Shown: positions 9,175 to 17,352, counted from the stretch's first letter. The stretch is 64,000 nucleotides of DNA from Mesorhizobium sp. NZP2077 (GCF_013170805.1 NZ_CP051293.1:248001-312000); one strand, 5' to 3'. Notes: a model not told the origin generated them from the letters alone. Numbers and translations: made by a program.

Positions 9175-9239
9175 GGTTTTTGCCTCTTGCACAGGTTCCG
9201 ATACGCCCTCGCCCTGTACGTATTGCGACGCCGCCGCCA

Positions 9240-10379
9240 TCATGGACTGGCCGGCCGCTCGAAGATGCGGCGGCTGATGTCCGCCGAGGCTGCCCAGCCG
9301 GCTTCTGCCAGGTAGCGGACGGGAGCCCGACCGCACAATTCCCACAACACCGTTCGCCGCTGTGGCCATCGCAAAGACGACAACCATGGCGCGATGACCA
9401 TGTTGAGCAGATCCTCATTGCCGATGCGCGACAGGATCGGCTTGGCCCGCTCCGACAAAAGCGTGCCGGTGCCACCCAGCAGCACATCGGCGGCGCGCAG
9501 GCCGAGCAGTAGCGTATCGTCCAGGCCCTGGCTCACCGCCGCATCGAGCACACGCTGCTGATCGGTCTCGTCGAGACGGTTGGCACTCGCCCTGATGTCG
9601 CAGACATAGCCGGCGCAGGGTTCGCGGTTGAACAGCGCCTTGGCGACGCTGATGCAGGACAGCATCAGCGTGTCGGCGACCGACGTGAACGGCACTTCGG
9701 TGCCGGTGATCTCGACCAGCCGTTTGCGCCGCAGGAAGCCGTCGGCATCGCGCGGACTGGGCGAGCCGGGCTGCTGCAGGCGATAGTGAAGGTCGACCGT
9801 GGACGATTTCGGCCCGTTGCCGCGGATCATGTGCTGTTCGCCAAGGAACCTTACCCACCAGACCGAGCGCGACTTGCCAGCGACCTCGTAGCCGATCGAG
9901 CGCAGCGCATCGCGCGCTTTTGAGAACCCGGCAGAGGAAACCAGGATGTCGACATCGCCTGAAGGCTTCATGAAATGGTCGTCGTAAAGCAGATGCTGTT
10001 GGAACGGGCCTTTGAGAAAGACGAAATCGAATTGCCTGTCGCGCAGCGCTTGGTGAATCTCCATCGAATCCATGAGGCACGCGGCGTTCATCGAAACCGT
10101 TCGCCGGCGATAGGTGTCGAGCCACTGGAACAATTCGACCGGCCTTTCATTCGCCGGGGCACGCGACAGTGCCTTCAGAACGAAATTGGCGACCTTGTTC
10201 AACCTGGCGACGTCGGCGACTACGGCGGCGGAAAGGCTCGGCGTCGGCACCTCGCCGGCCGAAGCGGCCGTTCCTGAGAAATACAACCGCAGACAGGCCT
10301 GTACATAGGCAATCTCGTCGGCGCAGTCGGCGGCGCGCAGTCGTTCATAGGAACTTTCCGGCAAGGCCATAGAGCGCAT
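9240..10379 (-). CDS. Nucleotidyltransferase of the lasso-peptide cluster (PF14907 type)
   Basis: A 379-residue member of the uncharacterised nucleotidyltransferase family. The diagnostic region is FVFLKGPFQQHLLYDDHFM followed by PSGDVDILV, the G-x-D-x-D metal site of the polymerase-beta fold, with VDLHYRL further on as the third acidic position. Such proteins recur in lasso clusters that also carry an HprK-like kinase (paeninodin, pseudomycoidin), where the pair tailors the peptide C-terminus. The open frame reaches a TTG at 10418, but ATG at 10379 follows GGAGACC. It is transcribed away from the precursor, from a shared intergenic region. Confidence 0.8.
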   Translation of the reverse strand: MRSMALPESSYERLRAADCADEIAYVQACLRLYFSGTAASAGEVPTPSLSAAVVADVARLNKVANFVLKALSRAPANERPVELFQWLDTYRRRTVSMNAACLMDSMEIHQALRDRQFDFVFLKGPFQQHLLYDDHFMKPSGDVDILVSSAGFSKARDALRSIGYEVAGKSRSVWWVRFLGEQHMIRGNGPKSSTVDLHYRLQQPGSPSPRDADGFLRRKRLVEITGTEVPFTSVADTLMLSCISVAKALFNREPCAGYVCDIRASANRLDETDQQRVLDAAVSQGLDDTLLLGLRAADVLLGGTGTLLSERAKPILSRIGNEDLLNMVIAPWLSSLRWPQRRTVLWELCGRAPVRYLAEAGWAASADISRRIFERPASP

Positions 10380-10887
10380 GGTCTCCAAAATGCGGTTTGT
10401 GCAACGCGTATGCTGCAAGTGCGAAGCAAAGCATCCTCAAAAACCTCGGCGTCGTAAAGTCTTTCCTTTCGCAGTGCGAAATTTTGCAACCAGGGCGTTT
10501 GCCTACGTTTCTGAAGACCACGGAATGTACGATTGGAATTCCGGCCTTATCGAGTCGTTTCAGCCGAACTTCAACACGGATCGGCTAACAAAAATCCATC
10601 TCTTTAGCGATGCCTAAAAAAGCATCACCTCTATGAACTTTTTATGCAAGCAAAATCAACTGCTTAAAGAATCATCAGCCACAGCGCCTGATCGCACTTG
10701 TTTTCAGGTGCAAAGAGGTGGAACTTTGGGCATTGCGCACAGGCATCGTGACGTCCGCAACCCGTAATTGATTAACCAGAGGTAAATCAGACTTGACTCA
10801 TAAATGTTGCCATGCAGCTATTGCGGTGCAGCATGAAAGTGCTGTCGGCACTCGACAAGCCGTTTACAGTCCTCATTGGAGAGTAAA
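10380..10887. other. Intergenic control region between the nucleotidyltransferase and lasso precursor
   Basis: About 510 bases of relatively A/T-rich DNA between divergent genes. It holds a TTGACT hexamer at 10793-10798 that could be a -35 box, an immediately following TTGCGGTGCAGCATG element at 10821-10835, a weaker related dyad near 10480 (TTCGCAGTGCGAAATTTTGC), and a GATGC/GCATC hairpin near 10608. The open frames on the plus strand here look non-coding. Confidence 0.5.
10821..10835 (+). promoter_or_regulatory. TGC-rich operator-like element before the lasso precursor
   Basis: TTGCGGTGCAGCATG, 53 bases upstream of the precursor ATG and about 23 bases after a TTGACT hexamer. It would overlap or abut a -10 region, a position suited to a repressor. 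It shares the TTGCRNTGCA core with elements at the exo genes. Confidence 0.5.
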
Positions 10888-11040
10888 ATGGAAAACAAGA
10901 CTGAAAAGCAAGAATACGAGGCGCCGAGCCTGACGGTCCATGGCTCGATCGAGACCATCACGCAGGGCACCGGCGGCGACACTGCGCTTGACGGCGTGTT
11001 CCCGATCCACACACCTAAGGGTCAGCTCACATTCTCTTGA
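10888..11040 (+). CDS. Lasso peptide precursor (A gene)
   Basis: A 50-residue open frame behind GGAGAG. The leader (residues 1-26) contains YEAPSLTVHG at 10-19, exactly the YxxPxLxxxG motif bound by the RRE protein, and ends with Thr25-Gln26, placing Thr at -2. The core (27-50) begins GTGGDTALDG, so Gly27 can close an isopeptide ring onto Asp35, nine residues long, leaving a 15-residue loop and tail that ends in LTFS. By hand the macrolactam has a monoisotopic mass near 2397.2 Da. The C-terminal Ser50 is the residue that HprK-like lasso kinases phosphorylate. RRE, peptidase, cyclase, kinase and exporter genes follow directly. I know of no named peptide with this core. Confidence 0.9.
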   Translation: MENKTEKQEYEAPSLTVHGSIETITQGTGGDTALDGVFPIHTPKGQLTFS

Positions 11041-11112
11041 GACGTTCCGGTTTTTCTGACGTGGCAGTCGGAACTCAAGAGGCAGCCATAAAAGGGTCGG
11101 GGGTTTCAATAT

Positions 11113-11146
11113 CTCCGGCCCGCTCCGGAAAGCGGAAACGCCGGAG
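11113..11146 (+). promoter_or_regulatory. Stem-loop between precursor and maturation genes
   Basis: CTCCGGC at 11113-11119 pairs with GCCGGAG at 11140-11146, and inside it CCGCT (11120-11124) pairs with AGCGG (11131-11135) around CCGGAA. There is no U-tract, so it is more likely a processing or attenuation hairpin than a full terminator. A weaker GTTCCG/CGGAAC stem precedes it at 11044-11074. RiPP operons often use such a hairpin to keep precursor mRNA in excess. Confidence 0.55.
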
Positions 11147-11170
11147 TGCACATGTGAACAAGGTTTTGGG

Positions 11171-11470
11171 ATGAGCTGGAACCCATCTGATTGCGACAAG
11201 GTCAGTGCGACCAGGGATGCCGTGACTTGCGAATTCGGCAATGGCTTGGCGCTGCTCAATCTCAAATCGAACATCTACTACAGCCTGAACGACGTTGGAG
11301 CGTTCATCTGGGGGCTGATCCAGGAACCGAAGCTGATCGAGGATATCCGAGGCGCCGTGCTTGCGCGCTACAATGTCGACCCTGAGCGCTGCAAGGCGGA
11401 TGTCGACGCATTGCTGAAAGGCCTGGCGGAAAACGGGCTTGCGAGGCTGCATCATGGAGCACTTGTCTAA
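11171..11470 (+). CDS. PqqD-family RiPP recognition element protein, lasso B1
   Basis: 99 residues with the PqqD fold order: SATRDAVTCEFGNGLALLNLKSN, then IYYSLNDVGAFIWGLI and a C-terminal helical part YNVDPERCKADVDALLKGL. Stand-alone PqqD-like proteins bind the YxxPxLxxxG leader of lasso precursors and hand it to the peptidase. No pqqA, pqqB, pqqC or pqqE is near, so a role in pyrroloquinoline quinone synthesis is unlikely. AAGG lies seven bases before the ATG. The stop lies 16 bases inside the next gene, which points to translational coupling. Confidence 0.93.
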   Translation: MSWNPSDCDKVSATRDAVTCEFGNGLALLNLKSNIYYSLNDVGAFIWGLIQEPKLIEDIRGAVLARYNVDPERCKADVDALLKGLAENGLARLHHGALV

Positions 11471-11972
11471 GCCGGTTCCGCACAGGGTCACGGCCTTGAG
11501 TCAAGAACCGGCGATGGAGAAGAGGACGAGGCCGACGAAACACCGGCCAGGCCGGCGGGGTGTCGCCAGGATTTTTTCCCTGAGCGGCCCCGAATTAATG
11601 TTTCTCGGCTATTGCCTGATGGTGGTCATGGCGGTTCGGCTGGGGCTGACGCTTTTCTCCTACAGCCGCATCCGAAGCGTGGTGACGAGGCTCGACGCAA
11701 GCCAGTGCGCCAGCATGGGCGATTTGCGGCGTATCGCGTGGGGTGTTGCCGCGGCGGCACGGTTCGTTCCGCGCGCCAGTTGCCTGACCCAGGCGCTTTC
11801 GGGCCAATACATTCTCGCCCGCCAAGGCAATGAATCGAAAATCCGCATCGGCATCGAACGCGGCACGGGCGAGCGATTGAAAGCCCATGCCTGGCTCGTC
11901 AGCGACAACCATATCGTTCTTGGCGGATCGGTCGACGGCTTCACGCATCTGCTCGACCACGGCGGCCGATGA
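11454..11972 (+). CDS. Transglutaminase-like leader peptidase, lasso B2
   Basis: A 172-residue protein of the PF13471 type. The conserved core is RFVPRASCLTQALSGQYIL with Cys110, and KAHAWL with His145, the Cys-His pair of these cysteine proteases, followed by acidic residues after VSDN. The N-terminal 45 residues are basic, and residues 46-70 are hydrophobic (LMFLGYCLMVVMAVRLGLTL), perhaps a membrane contact toward the exporter. It would cut the leader after Gln26 of the precursor. ATG at 11454 has GAGG seven bases upstream. ATGA overlaps with the cyclase gene at its 3' end. Confidence 0.92.
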   Translation: MEHLSKPVPHRVTALSQEPAMEKRTRPTKHRPGRRGVARIFSLSGPELMFLGYCLMVVMAVRLGLTLFSYSRIRSVVTRLDASQCASMGDLRRIAWGVAAAARFVPRASCLTQALSGQYILARQGNESKIRIGIERGTGERLKAHAWLVSDNHIVLGGSVDGFTHLLDHGGR

Positions 11973-13894
11973 GCGGCGTGGCCGGAATCCTGCTGCGCGG
12001 GGAAACGGCGCCGGCGGTTGCTGCGGCAGACATTCAGCAGATGCTGGCGCGCATGCGCCATCGTGGCCCCGACGGAAACGCGTGGTGGGCGGACGCGGGC
12101 GTTGCCCTCGGCCACGCCTGGCTCAACACCACGGACGAAGCCGGTCCCGGGCCGCTGACGATGGCCGGCGGCAAGCTCGCCATCACCGCCGATTGCCGGC
12201 TGGACAACCGCGACGAGCTGATGGCCAGGCTGGGCATCAGGGACCGGTCGGTTGCCGATGCGGTGCTGCTGATGCGGGCTTATCTGCGTTGGGGCGAAAC
12301 CTGTCCGGTTTATCTGCAAGGCGATTTCGCCTTCGCGATATGGGACGACGAACGGAAAACGCTTTTTTGCGCGCGCGATCACTTCGGAGTCAAACCCTTC
12401 TACTATCATTCGACCGCGCGGCGTTTCGTCTTTGCGTCGGAGATCAAGCCCATTCTCGCCATTGGCGGGTCTGGTGCGATCATAAGCGAACATCAGATCG
12501 CCGGGTTTCTCGCCGGGCTCCCGGATGATCCCCAGTCAACGCCCTACACCGATATCTTCCGCCTGCCGGCCGCCCACAGCTTGAGCGCGACGACGCATCA
12601 GGTTGCGTTGCGCCGCTACTGGCAGATCGAGCCGTCATCACGGCCGATGCGAGCCAATGCCGCCGAGGAGTTCGGCCATCTCTTCGAGCAATCCGTCAAG
12701 AACAGGATGCGGGGAACGTCCGCGGTCGGCGCCATGTTGAGCGGTGGCCTCGATTCCTCATCGATCGCCTGCGTGGCAGGCCTGCAAAATGCCGCCGGGC
12801 GAAAGCCGAAGCTGCCGACCTTCTCATTGGTTTTCCAGAAAGGATCGCCGTCGGACGAACGGCCGTTCATCGACGAAGTGCTAAAACATAACATGGTCGA
12901 TGGCTCAATGATTGCTGTCGATGACTACGCCCCTTTCGCCGAGTTCGAGCGCATCCTGGAAGAGCAGGAAGGGCCGTTCCTGGCGCCAGGGCTCTCGCTC
13001 ACGCGCAACCTTTACACCGCCGCCAGCGCAAGGGGCACAAAAGTCCTTCTCGACGGCCATGGCGGCGACGAGGTCGTGTCGCAGGGCTATGGGTATCTCC
13101 ACGAGCTTGCAATCGCCCACAGATGGCTGGATTTGTGGCGGGAGATGCGTGCGGCCTCAAGCCTCCATGGCGACGGGATGCTGGGCATCTATTTTACATT
13201 CCTGACCGTTTATGGCCCGGCCTGGCGTATCGCCAAACTCAGGCAAATGGCCAATCGTGCCTTGAACAGGCTCTGGCAACGGCCTGCCAGGGCCGAGCAG
13301 CGCCCTAGCTGGCTTGGCTTGGTCAACCCAGACCTTGCCAGTCGAACCGATATCGTCGCCAGATTTCACAGAAGCGGACAAATGCCGCCTGCGGCGAGAT
13401 CCAGCGAAACCCTGACCCACCGCTGGATCCTGTCGAATGGACTGGTGCCGCACGCCTTCGAGGTTCTGGATAAGGCTGCAGCGAATTTCGGCGTCGAGCC
13501 GCGCTATCCGTTCTGGGACAAACCGCTTGTCGAGTTCTGCCTGGCTTTGCCTGGAGAGCAAAAATTACATAACGGTTTCGGCCGCTACGTACTGCGCCGG
13601 GCCATGGAGGGCATCCTGCCTCCGGCGGTTCAGTGGCGGAGCGACAAGATCGATTTCAAATCCAACCTGGTAAGCGGGATGTTGCGTAATCACCGCGACC
13701 TGCTGAACAGGGTACTCGTCTCGGACGCCGGTCTGATCGAGTCCTACATAAACCTGCCCGAGGTAACGGCGGCATATGACCGGATTTCAAGGCTTCCGGA
13801 CCAGGCGACGCTGCCCGACATTCAATATGTCTGGCGTTCGGCAGCGCTGTCCCTGTGGCTAAGGCAGATCGAACGGCGCGAGAGTCCAGCGTGA
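11969..13894 (+). CDS. Lasso peptide macrolactam synthetase (asparagine synthetase-like), lasso C
   Basis: A 641-residue relative of class B asparagine synthetase. The N-terminal glutaminase-like domain starts MSGVAGILLR: the nucleophilic Cys2 of true glutamine-dependent enzymes is Ser, so no ammonia release is expected. The ATP-pyrophosphatase loop SGGLDSSS lies at 258-265. In the lasso pathway the enzyme adenylates the Asp side chain (Asp9 of the core) and closes it with the free N-terminal Gly amine. The start overlaps the peptidase stop as ATGA, and its stop overlaps the kinase start as TGATG, so A-to-K genes are tightly coupled. Confidence 0.94.
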   Translation: MSGVAGILLRGETAPAVAAADIQQMLARMRHRGPDGNAWWADAGVALGHAWLNTTDEAGPGPLTMAGGKLAITADCRLDNRDELMARLGIRDRSVADAVLLMRAYLRWGETCPVYLQGDFAFAIWDDERKTLFCARDHFGVKPFYYHSTARRFVFASEIKPILAIGGSGAIISEHQIAGFLAGLPDDPQSTPYTDIFRLPAAHSLSATTHQVALRRYWQIEPSSRPMRANAAEEFGHLFEQSVKNRMRGTSAVGAMLSGGLDSSSIACVAGLQNAAGRKPKLPTFSLVFQKGSPSDERPFIDEVLKHNMVDGSMIAVDDYAPFAEFERILEEQEGPFLAPGLSLTRNLYTAASARGTKVLLDGHGGDEVVSQGYGYLHELAIAHRWLDLWREMRAASSLHGDGMLGIYFTFLTVYGPAWRIAKLRQMANRALNRLWQRPARAEQRPSWLGLVNPDLASRTDIVARFHRSGQMPPAARSSETLTHRWILSNGLVPHAFEVLDKAAANFGVEPRYPFWDKPLVEFCLALPGEQKLHNGFGRYVLRRAMEGILPPAVQWRSDKIDFKSNLVSGMLRNHRDLLNRVLVSDAGLIESYINLPEVTAAYDRISRLPDQATLPDIQYVWRSAALSLWLRQIERRESPA

Positions 13895-14877
13895 TGTCAG
13901 TCAACCCGACGCTTGCCGTAAAGTCCAACCAGGATCGCACCGGCTCGGCGCACCAACGGCCGAGGCACTTTTACATGGCCTATGGCCTGACGTTCGGTTC
14001 GGAGGTGCTGCTACCCGAGTTGGAGCCAATGGCGATGGCGCCGGCGGTCGCCGATATAATGATAAACGTTGGCCCCCTGCCGCAACACTCTGCCGATGCC
14101 GCAGCCGCCTTCCATTTCGAGGCGCACCGACAGTATTTGACGTGGCAGACGGTAGGGGCGTTCCTGATAAGCGATGCCAGCAGGATCGATGTCGATCCGG
14201 CGCCTGGCGTCGACGACGCCTTGATCGCCTTTCCCCTGCTGGGGCCGGTCCTGGCGCTCCTGCTGCACCAACGCGGGCTACTCGTCTTGCATGCCAGCGC
14301 TATTGCGGTTGGCGGCAAAAGCGCGATTTTCATGGGCGACAAGGGCGCCGGCAAATCAACGACCGCGGGAGCCATGATCCGCGCCGGGCATGACTTGCTG
14401 ACCGATGACGTGGTTGCGCTTGATGTATCCAAACCCCTCGATCCGATGATCGTGCCGGGCTTTCCACAGCTTAAGCTGGCCTCGGACGCGGCCGCGGCGA
14501 TCTCGCTCAAAGAGGCGGAGGTACGGCCGCTGGTGCATCCGGCAATCGACAAAACGCAGCATCGTCTCCGTGGAGCATTTTCCAGCGACATGGTTCCGGT
14601 GACCCGGATATATATTCTCGAACGGGGCGCACGAGCAGCGATTCTGCCTTTGCCGAGCGTCGCCTCGCTGCCAGCGATCATCAAATTCTCGTACGTGACG
14701 CGCTTCGGCCGGTCCGCCCTGCCAAGTGATTTCGCGGCGACCCATCTTCGTCAATGCGCGCAACTGGCCGCCCATGTAGGTGTATGCCGGCTCGAAGTGC
14801 CGACAGGCCTCGACAGGCTAGGCGAGGCCGTGGATCTGATCGAGGCGGATTTGAGCTTCGACAACGCATTGGATTGA
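13894..14877 (+). CDS. HprK-like lasso peptide kinase
   Basis: 327 residues. The central segment LLVLHASAIAVGGKSAIFMGDKGAGKSTT carries the HprK-type P-loop GDKGAGKST at 148-156, and LLTDDVVAL supplies the paired acidic residues Asp171-Asp172. True HPr kinase is much more conserved and sits with the PTS genes, which are absent here. In the paeninodin pathway this family phosphorylates the C-terminal Ser of the precursor, and the present precursor ends in Ser. The ATG overlaps the cyclase stop. The open frame extends upstream within the cyclase but lacks a better start. Confidence 0.87.
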   Translation: MSVNPTLAVKSNQDRTGSAHQRPRHFYMAYGLTFGSEVLLPELEPMAMAPAVADIMINVGPLPQHSADAAAAFHFEAHRQYLTWQTVGAFLISDASRIDVDPAPGVDDALIAFPLLGPVLALLLHQRGLLVLHASAIAVGGKSAIFMGDKGAGKSTTAGAMIRAGHDLLTDDVVALDVSKPLDPMIVPGFPQLKLASDAAAAISLKEAEVRPLVHPAIDKTQHRLRGAFSSDMVPVTRIYILERGARAAILPLPSVASLPAIIKFSYVTRFGRSALPSDFAATHLRQCAQLAAHVGVCRLEVPTGLDRLGEAVDLIEADLSFDNALD

Positions 14878-14980
14878 AAGACGGACGCGATTTTCGGAAA
14901 GCAAAATGTGTAGCTTCACATTATCACAACGCGACCCCAGGACATGAGGGCGGGCTCTTACGCCCTTACCGAGCAAAATC

Positions 14981-16825
14981 ATGGCAAATAGATCCCCATT
15001 TCATCTGATACTGTTTCGACAAATCGCTGGATTTGGCGCTGCCATGGCTCGGATCGGCGGCCATAGAACGTGGGCAGCGTTGATTTTCCTCATCCTGGGA
15101 AGTCTGACCGAAGGCATCTCGATCCTGCTTCTGGTTCCCGTGATGCAGCTCGTTGGCCGATCCGACCAGAACTATGCGATCAGGCTCCCAGACAGCGACA
15201 TCACGCGCTGGATGTCGCCTGACGGCACGGTGCAACTTGCGACCGTGCTTGTCGGCCTTGTCGGCCTTGTCACGCTGCAGGCGGCCTTCAACCGCTTCAA
15301 GTCGCTCTACATGGCCAGGCTTCTCTACGATTTCATCAACCGCCTGCGCATCGACCTGTTCGAGAGCATCGGAAAGGCCCGCTGGGGTATTTTCACCCGT
15401 ATACGAAGCTCCGACCTCGACCATGCCCTGACGGGCGACATTGACCGCGTGCAGGCCACGGCGTTCTCATTGCTGATGATGGTCCAGACATCCGTGCTGT
15501 TGGCGGGCTATCTCGTGGTCTCGCTCTTCATCTCGCCGGCAATGACATCCATCGCGATTGCGATCGGCATCGTCATGTTCCTGGTGCTTCGGCCGTTCCG
15601 AGCGCGTGCTGCCGCGTTCGGACAGCTGTTGACGACCAATCGCCAGGACCAGTACCGGACGGTTGCGGAATTTCTGAGCGGCATCAAGGTTGCAAAGAGC
15701 CTGAACGTCGAGGCCTCCTATTTCGCGCAGCTTCGGTCGATCCTCGAAAGGATGAAAGTCGACAATATCGATTATGTGCGCAACAGCACGATCGGCACCG
15801 CGCTGTTCCAGGTGGCGAGCGTCATCGGCCTCAGCCTGTTCATCCACGTGGCGCTGGTCCGCTTCAACCTGTCACTGGCTGAAATCGTTGTCCTGCTCCT
15901 TGTCTTCATGCGCATCGCGCCGCGTTTCATGGAGTTGCAGGCGCAATCGCAGCAGGTTCTGATCAACCTGCCGGCCTATGCATCGATGCGCAGCCTGCAG
16001 GCGCGGTTCGATGCCGAGCGCGAACCTGGCCATGCCGAATTCGAGGACGCCGGCAAGCTATCTCTCGATACGGGCCTGAACATTCGGGGCGTCTCTTTCG
16101 CCTATGGAGATGCCGCCGAAAAGGCGGTGGTGAGCGGCATCACGTTCGGCCTGCCCGCCGGCAAGGTCACCGCCCTGATCGGCCCATCGGGATCGGGCAA
16201 GAGCACGATCGCTGACATGCTACTCGGTCTGCTCGAACCGACCATCGGCAAGATCCTCGTCGACGGCGTCGAAATCGATGCCAGCAATCGCCGGCGCTGG
16301 CGCGATCAGGTGGCCTATGTGCCGCAGGACGTGTTCCTGCTGCATGACACGATCGCGGCGAACCTGCGACTGGCAGCACCGCGGGCCAGCGACGACGAGT
16401 TGTGGACCGCGCTGCGCGCCGCGCATGCGGGCGAGTTCGTCGAGCGGCTCGACCAGCGGCTCGACACGATCGTCGGCGACCGCGGCGTGCGCCTCTCTGG
16501 CGGCGAGCGTCAGCGCATCGCGCTGGCGCGTGCGCTGCTGCGCAAGCCGTCGCTGCTCATCCTCGACGAAGCGACCAGCGCGCTCGACTGGCAGAACCAG
16601 TCGCTGATCGCCAGGTCGATCGACGGGTTGCGCGGCGCGATGACCATCCTGACCATCGCGCACCGGCCGTCGATGATCGCCTTCGCCGACTGGGTGGTGG
16701 CGATGGAAGACGGCCGTGTCGTGGAAGTTGGGCAGTATCAGCGATTGAAGGCGAAGCCGGGGAGCCGGCTGTCCAGGATGCTGTCGGGGGAACAGTCGGA
16801 AACCGAACCCGCCAATGTGGCGTGA
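14981..16825 (+). CDS. ABC exporter with fused membrane and ATPase domains, lasso D
   Basis: A 614-residue half transporter: six membrane segments in residues 30-330, then an ATPase with Walker A GPSGSGKST at 401-409, signature LSGGERQRIALARAL and Walker B LLILDEATSALD. There is no N-terminal C39 peptidase, as expected when B2 removes the leader. As a homodimer it would export the mature lasso peptide across the inner membrane and give self-protection. It lies 103 bases after the kinase gene. A role in polysaccharide export cannot be fully excluded given the neighbours, but synteny favours the peptide. Confidence 0.88.
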   Translation: MANRSPFHLILFRQIAGFGAAMARIGGHRTWAALIFLILGSLTEGISILLLVPVMQLVGRSDQNYAIRLPDSDITRWMSPDGTVQLATVLVGLVGLVTLQAAFNRFKSLYMARLLYDFINRLRIDLFESIGKARWGIFTRIRSSDLDHALTGDIDRVQATAFSLLMMVQTSVLLAGYLVVSLFISPAMTSIAIAIGIVMFLVLRPFRARAAAFGQLLTTNRQDQYRTVAEFLSGIKVAKSLNVEASYFAQLRSILERMKVDNIDYVRNSTIGTALFQVASVIGLSLFIHVALVRFNLSLAEIVVLLLVFMRIAPRFMELQAQSQQVLINLPAYASMRSLQARFDAEREPGHAEFEDAGKLSLDTGLNIRGVSFAYGDAAEKAVVSGITFGLPAGKVTALIGPSGSGKSTIADMLLGLLEPTIGKILVDGVEIDASNRRRWRDQVAYVPQDVFLLHDTIAANLRLAAPRASDDELWTALRAAHAGEFVERLDQRLDTIVGDRGVRLSGGERQRIALARALLRKPSLLILDEATSALDWQNQSLIARSIDGLRGAMTILTIAHRPSMIAFADWVVAMEDGRVVEVGQYQRLKAKPGSRLSRMLSGEQSETEPANVA

Positions 16826-16850
16826 AGGTCAAATCCGCCGAGGGCGAGAC

Positions 16851-17126
16851 CTAATGCAGGCTACGCCGGGCGCTGCCCAGCTTCTCACCTTCGGTCACAT
16901 CGGGCGAGCTTAGCTTTCTCTCGGCTTCGCGTAGCCTATCGGCCGGCGTCGGCACACTCCTGGCGATCATGGCGTAGACGAGGACGAAATAGCCGGCCTG
17001 GATGACCATGGCACAGATGATGACGCGCAGCAGCGTCGTGCCGAGCGAAGCGCCGCCAAGCCAAGACCAGGCGACGACGATCGCAAGAGCGAAAACCATC
17101 CCGACGATGAATTTTGGAAGTGACAT
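16851..17126 (-). CDS. exoX: ExoX-like exopolysaccharide production repressor
   Basis: A 91-residue membrane protein (MSLPKFIVGMVFALAIVVAW, then TLLRVIICAMVIQAGYFVLVYAMIA) with two transmembrane helices and a short charged cytoplasmic tail. Size, topology and the place next to exoY match ExoX, which lowers succinoglycan synthesis after translation, probably by acting on ExoY. The ATG at 17126 is preferred to an in-frame TTG two codons earlier. It is convergent with the ABC exporter and divergent from exoY. Confidence 0.85.
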   Translation of the reverse strand: MSLPKFIVGMVFALAIVVAWSWLGGASLGTTLLRVIICAMVIQAGYFVLVYAMIARSVPTPADRLREAERKLSSPDVTEGEKLGSARRSLH

Positions 17127-17352
17127 ACCCAACTGCCCATAAACCGGCTCGGGTTATATCCAACGATAGCCCCACCCGAGCGCCGTCCCTTGTTACGCGG
17201 GCTTGTTAGGATGCCCGCTATCGACCGGTTGCTTCCGGCCTTTCAACCTGTCGCCACTCTGACAGGTATAATTTGCAATTCTATTAAGGCGAGTAGAGGG
17301 CGGCAAGGGCAACCGCACATATTTTTGAACGAGCCTACGCGATTGACTCTGC

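Noticed and set aside
10378..10617. 79-residue frame in the region before the lasso precursor
   Set aside because: It starts inside the nucleotidyltransferase 5' end, lacks motifs and runs through promoter-like DNA.
10888..11040. Alternative lasso core starting at Gly29 or Gly30
   Set aside because: Neither puts Asp or Glu at ring position 7, 8 or 9; only Gly27 with Asp35 at position 9 fits, and it also puts Thr at -2.
11171..11470. PQQ biosynthesis protein PqqD
   Set aside because: No other pqq gene is present, and the lasso genes explain the RRE domain.
11969..13894. True asparagine synthetase AsnB
   Set aside because: Cys2 is absent and the gene is locked between lasso peptidase and kinase genes.
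13894..14877. HPr kinase/phosphorylase of the PTS system
   Set aside because: Only the P-loop part is alike; there are no PTS genes around and the locus is a lasso cluster.
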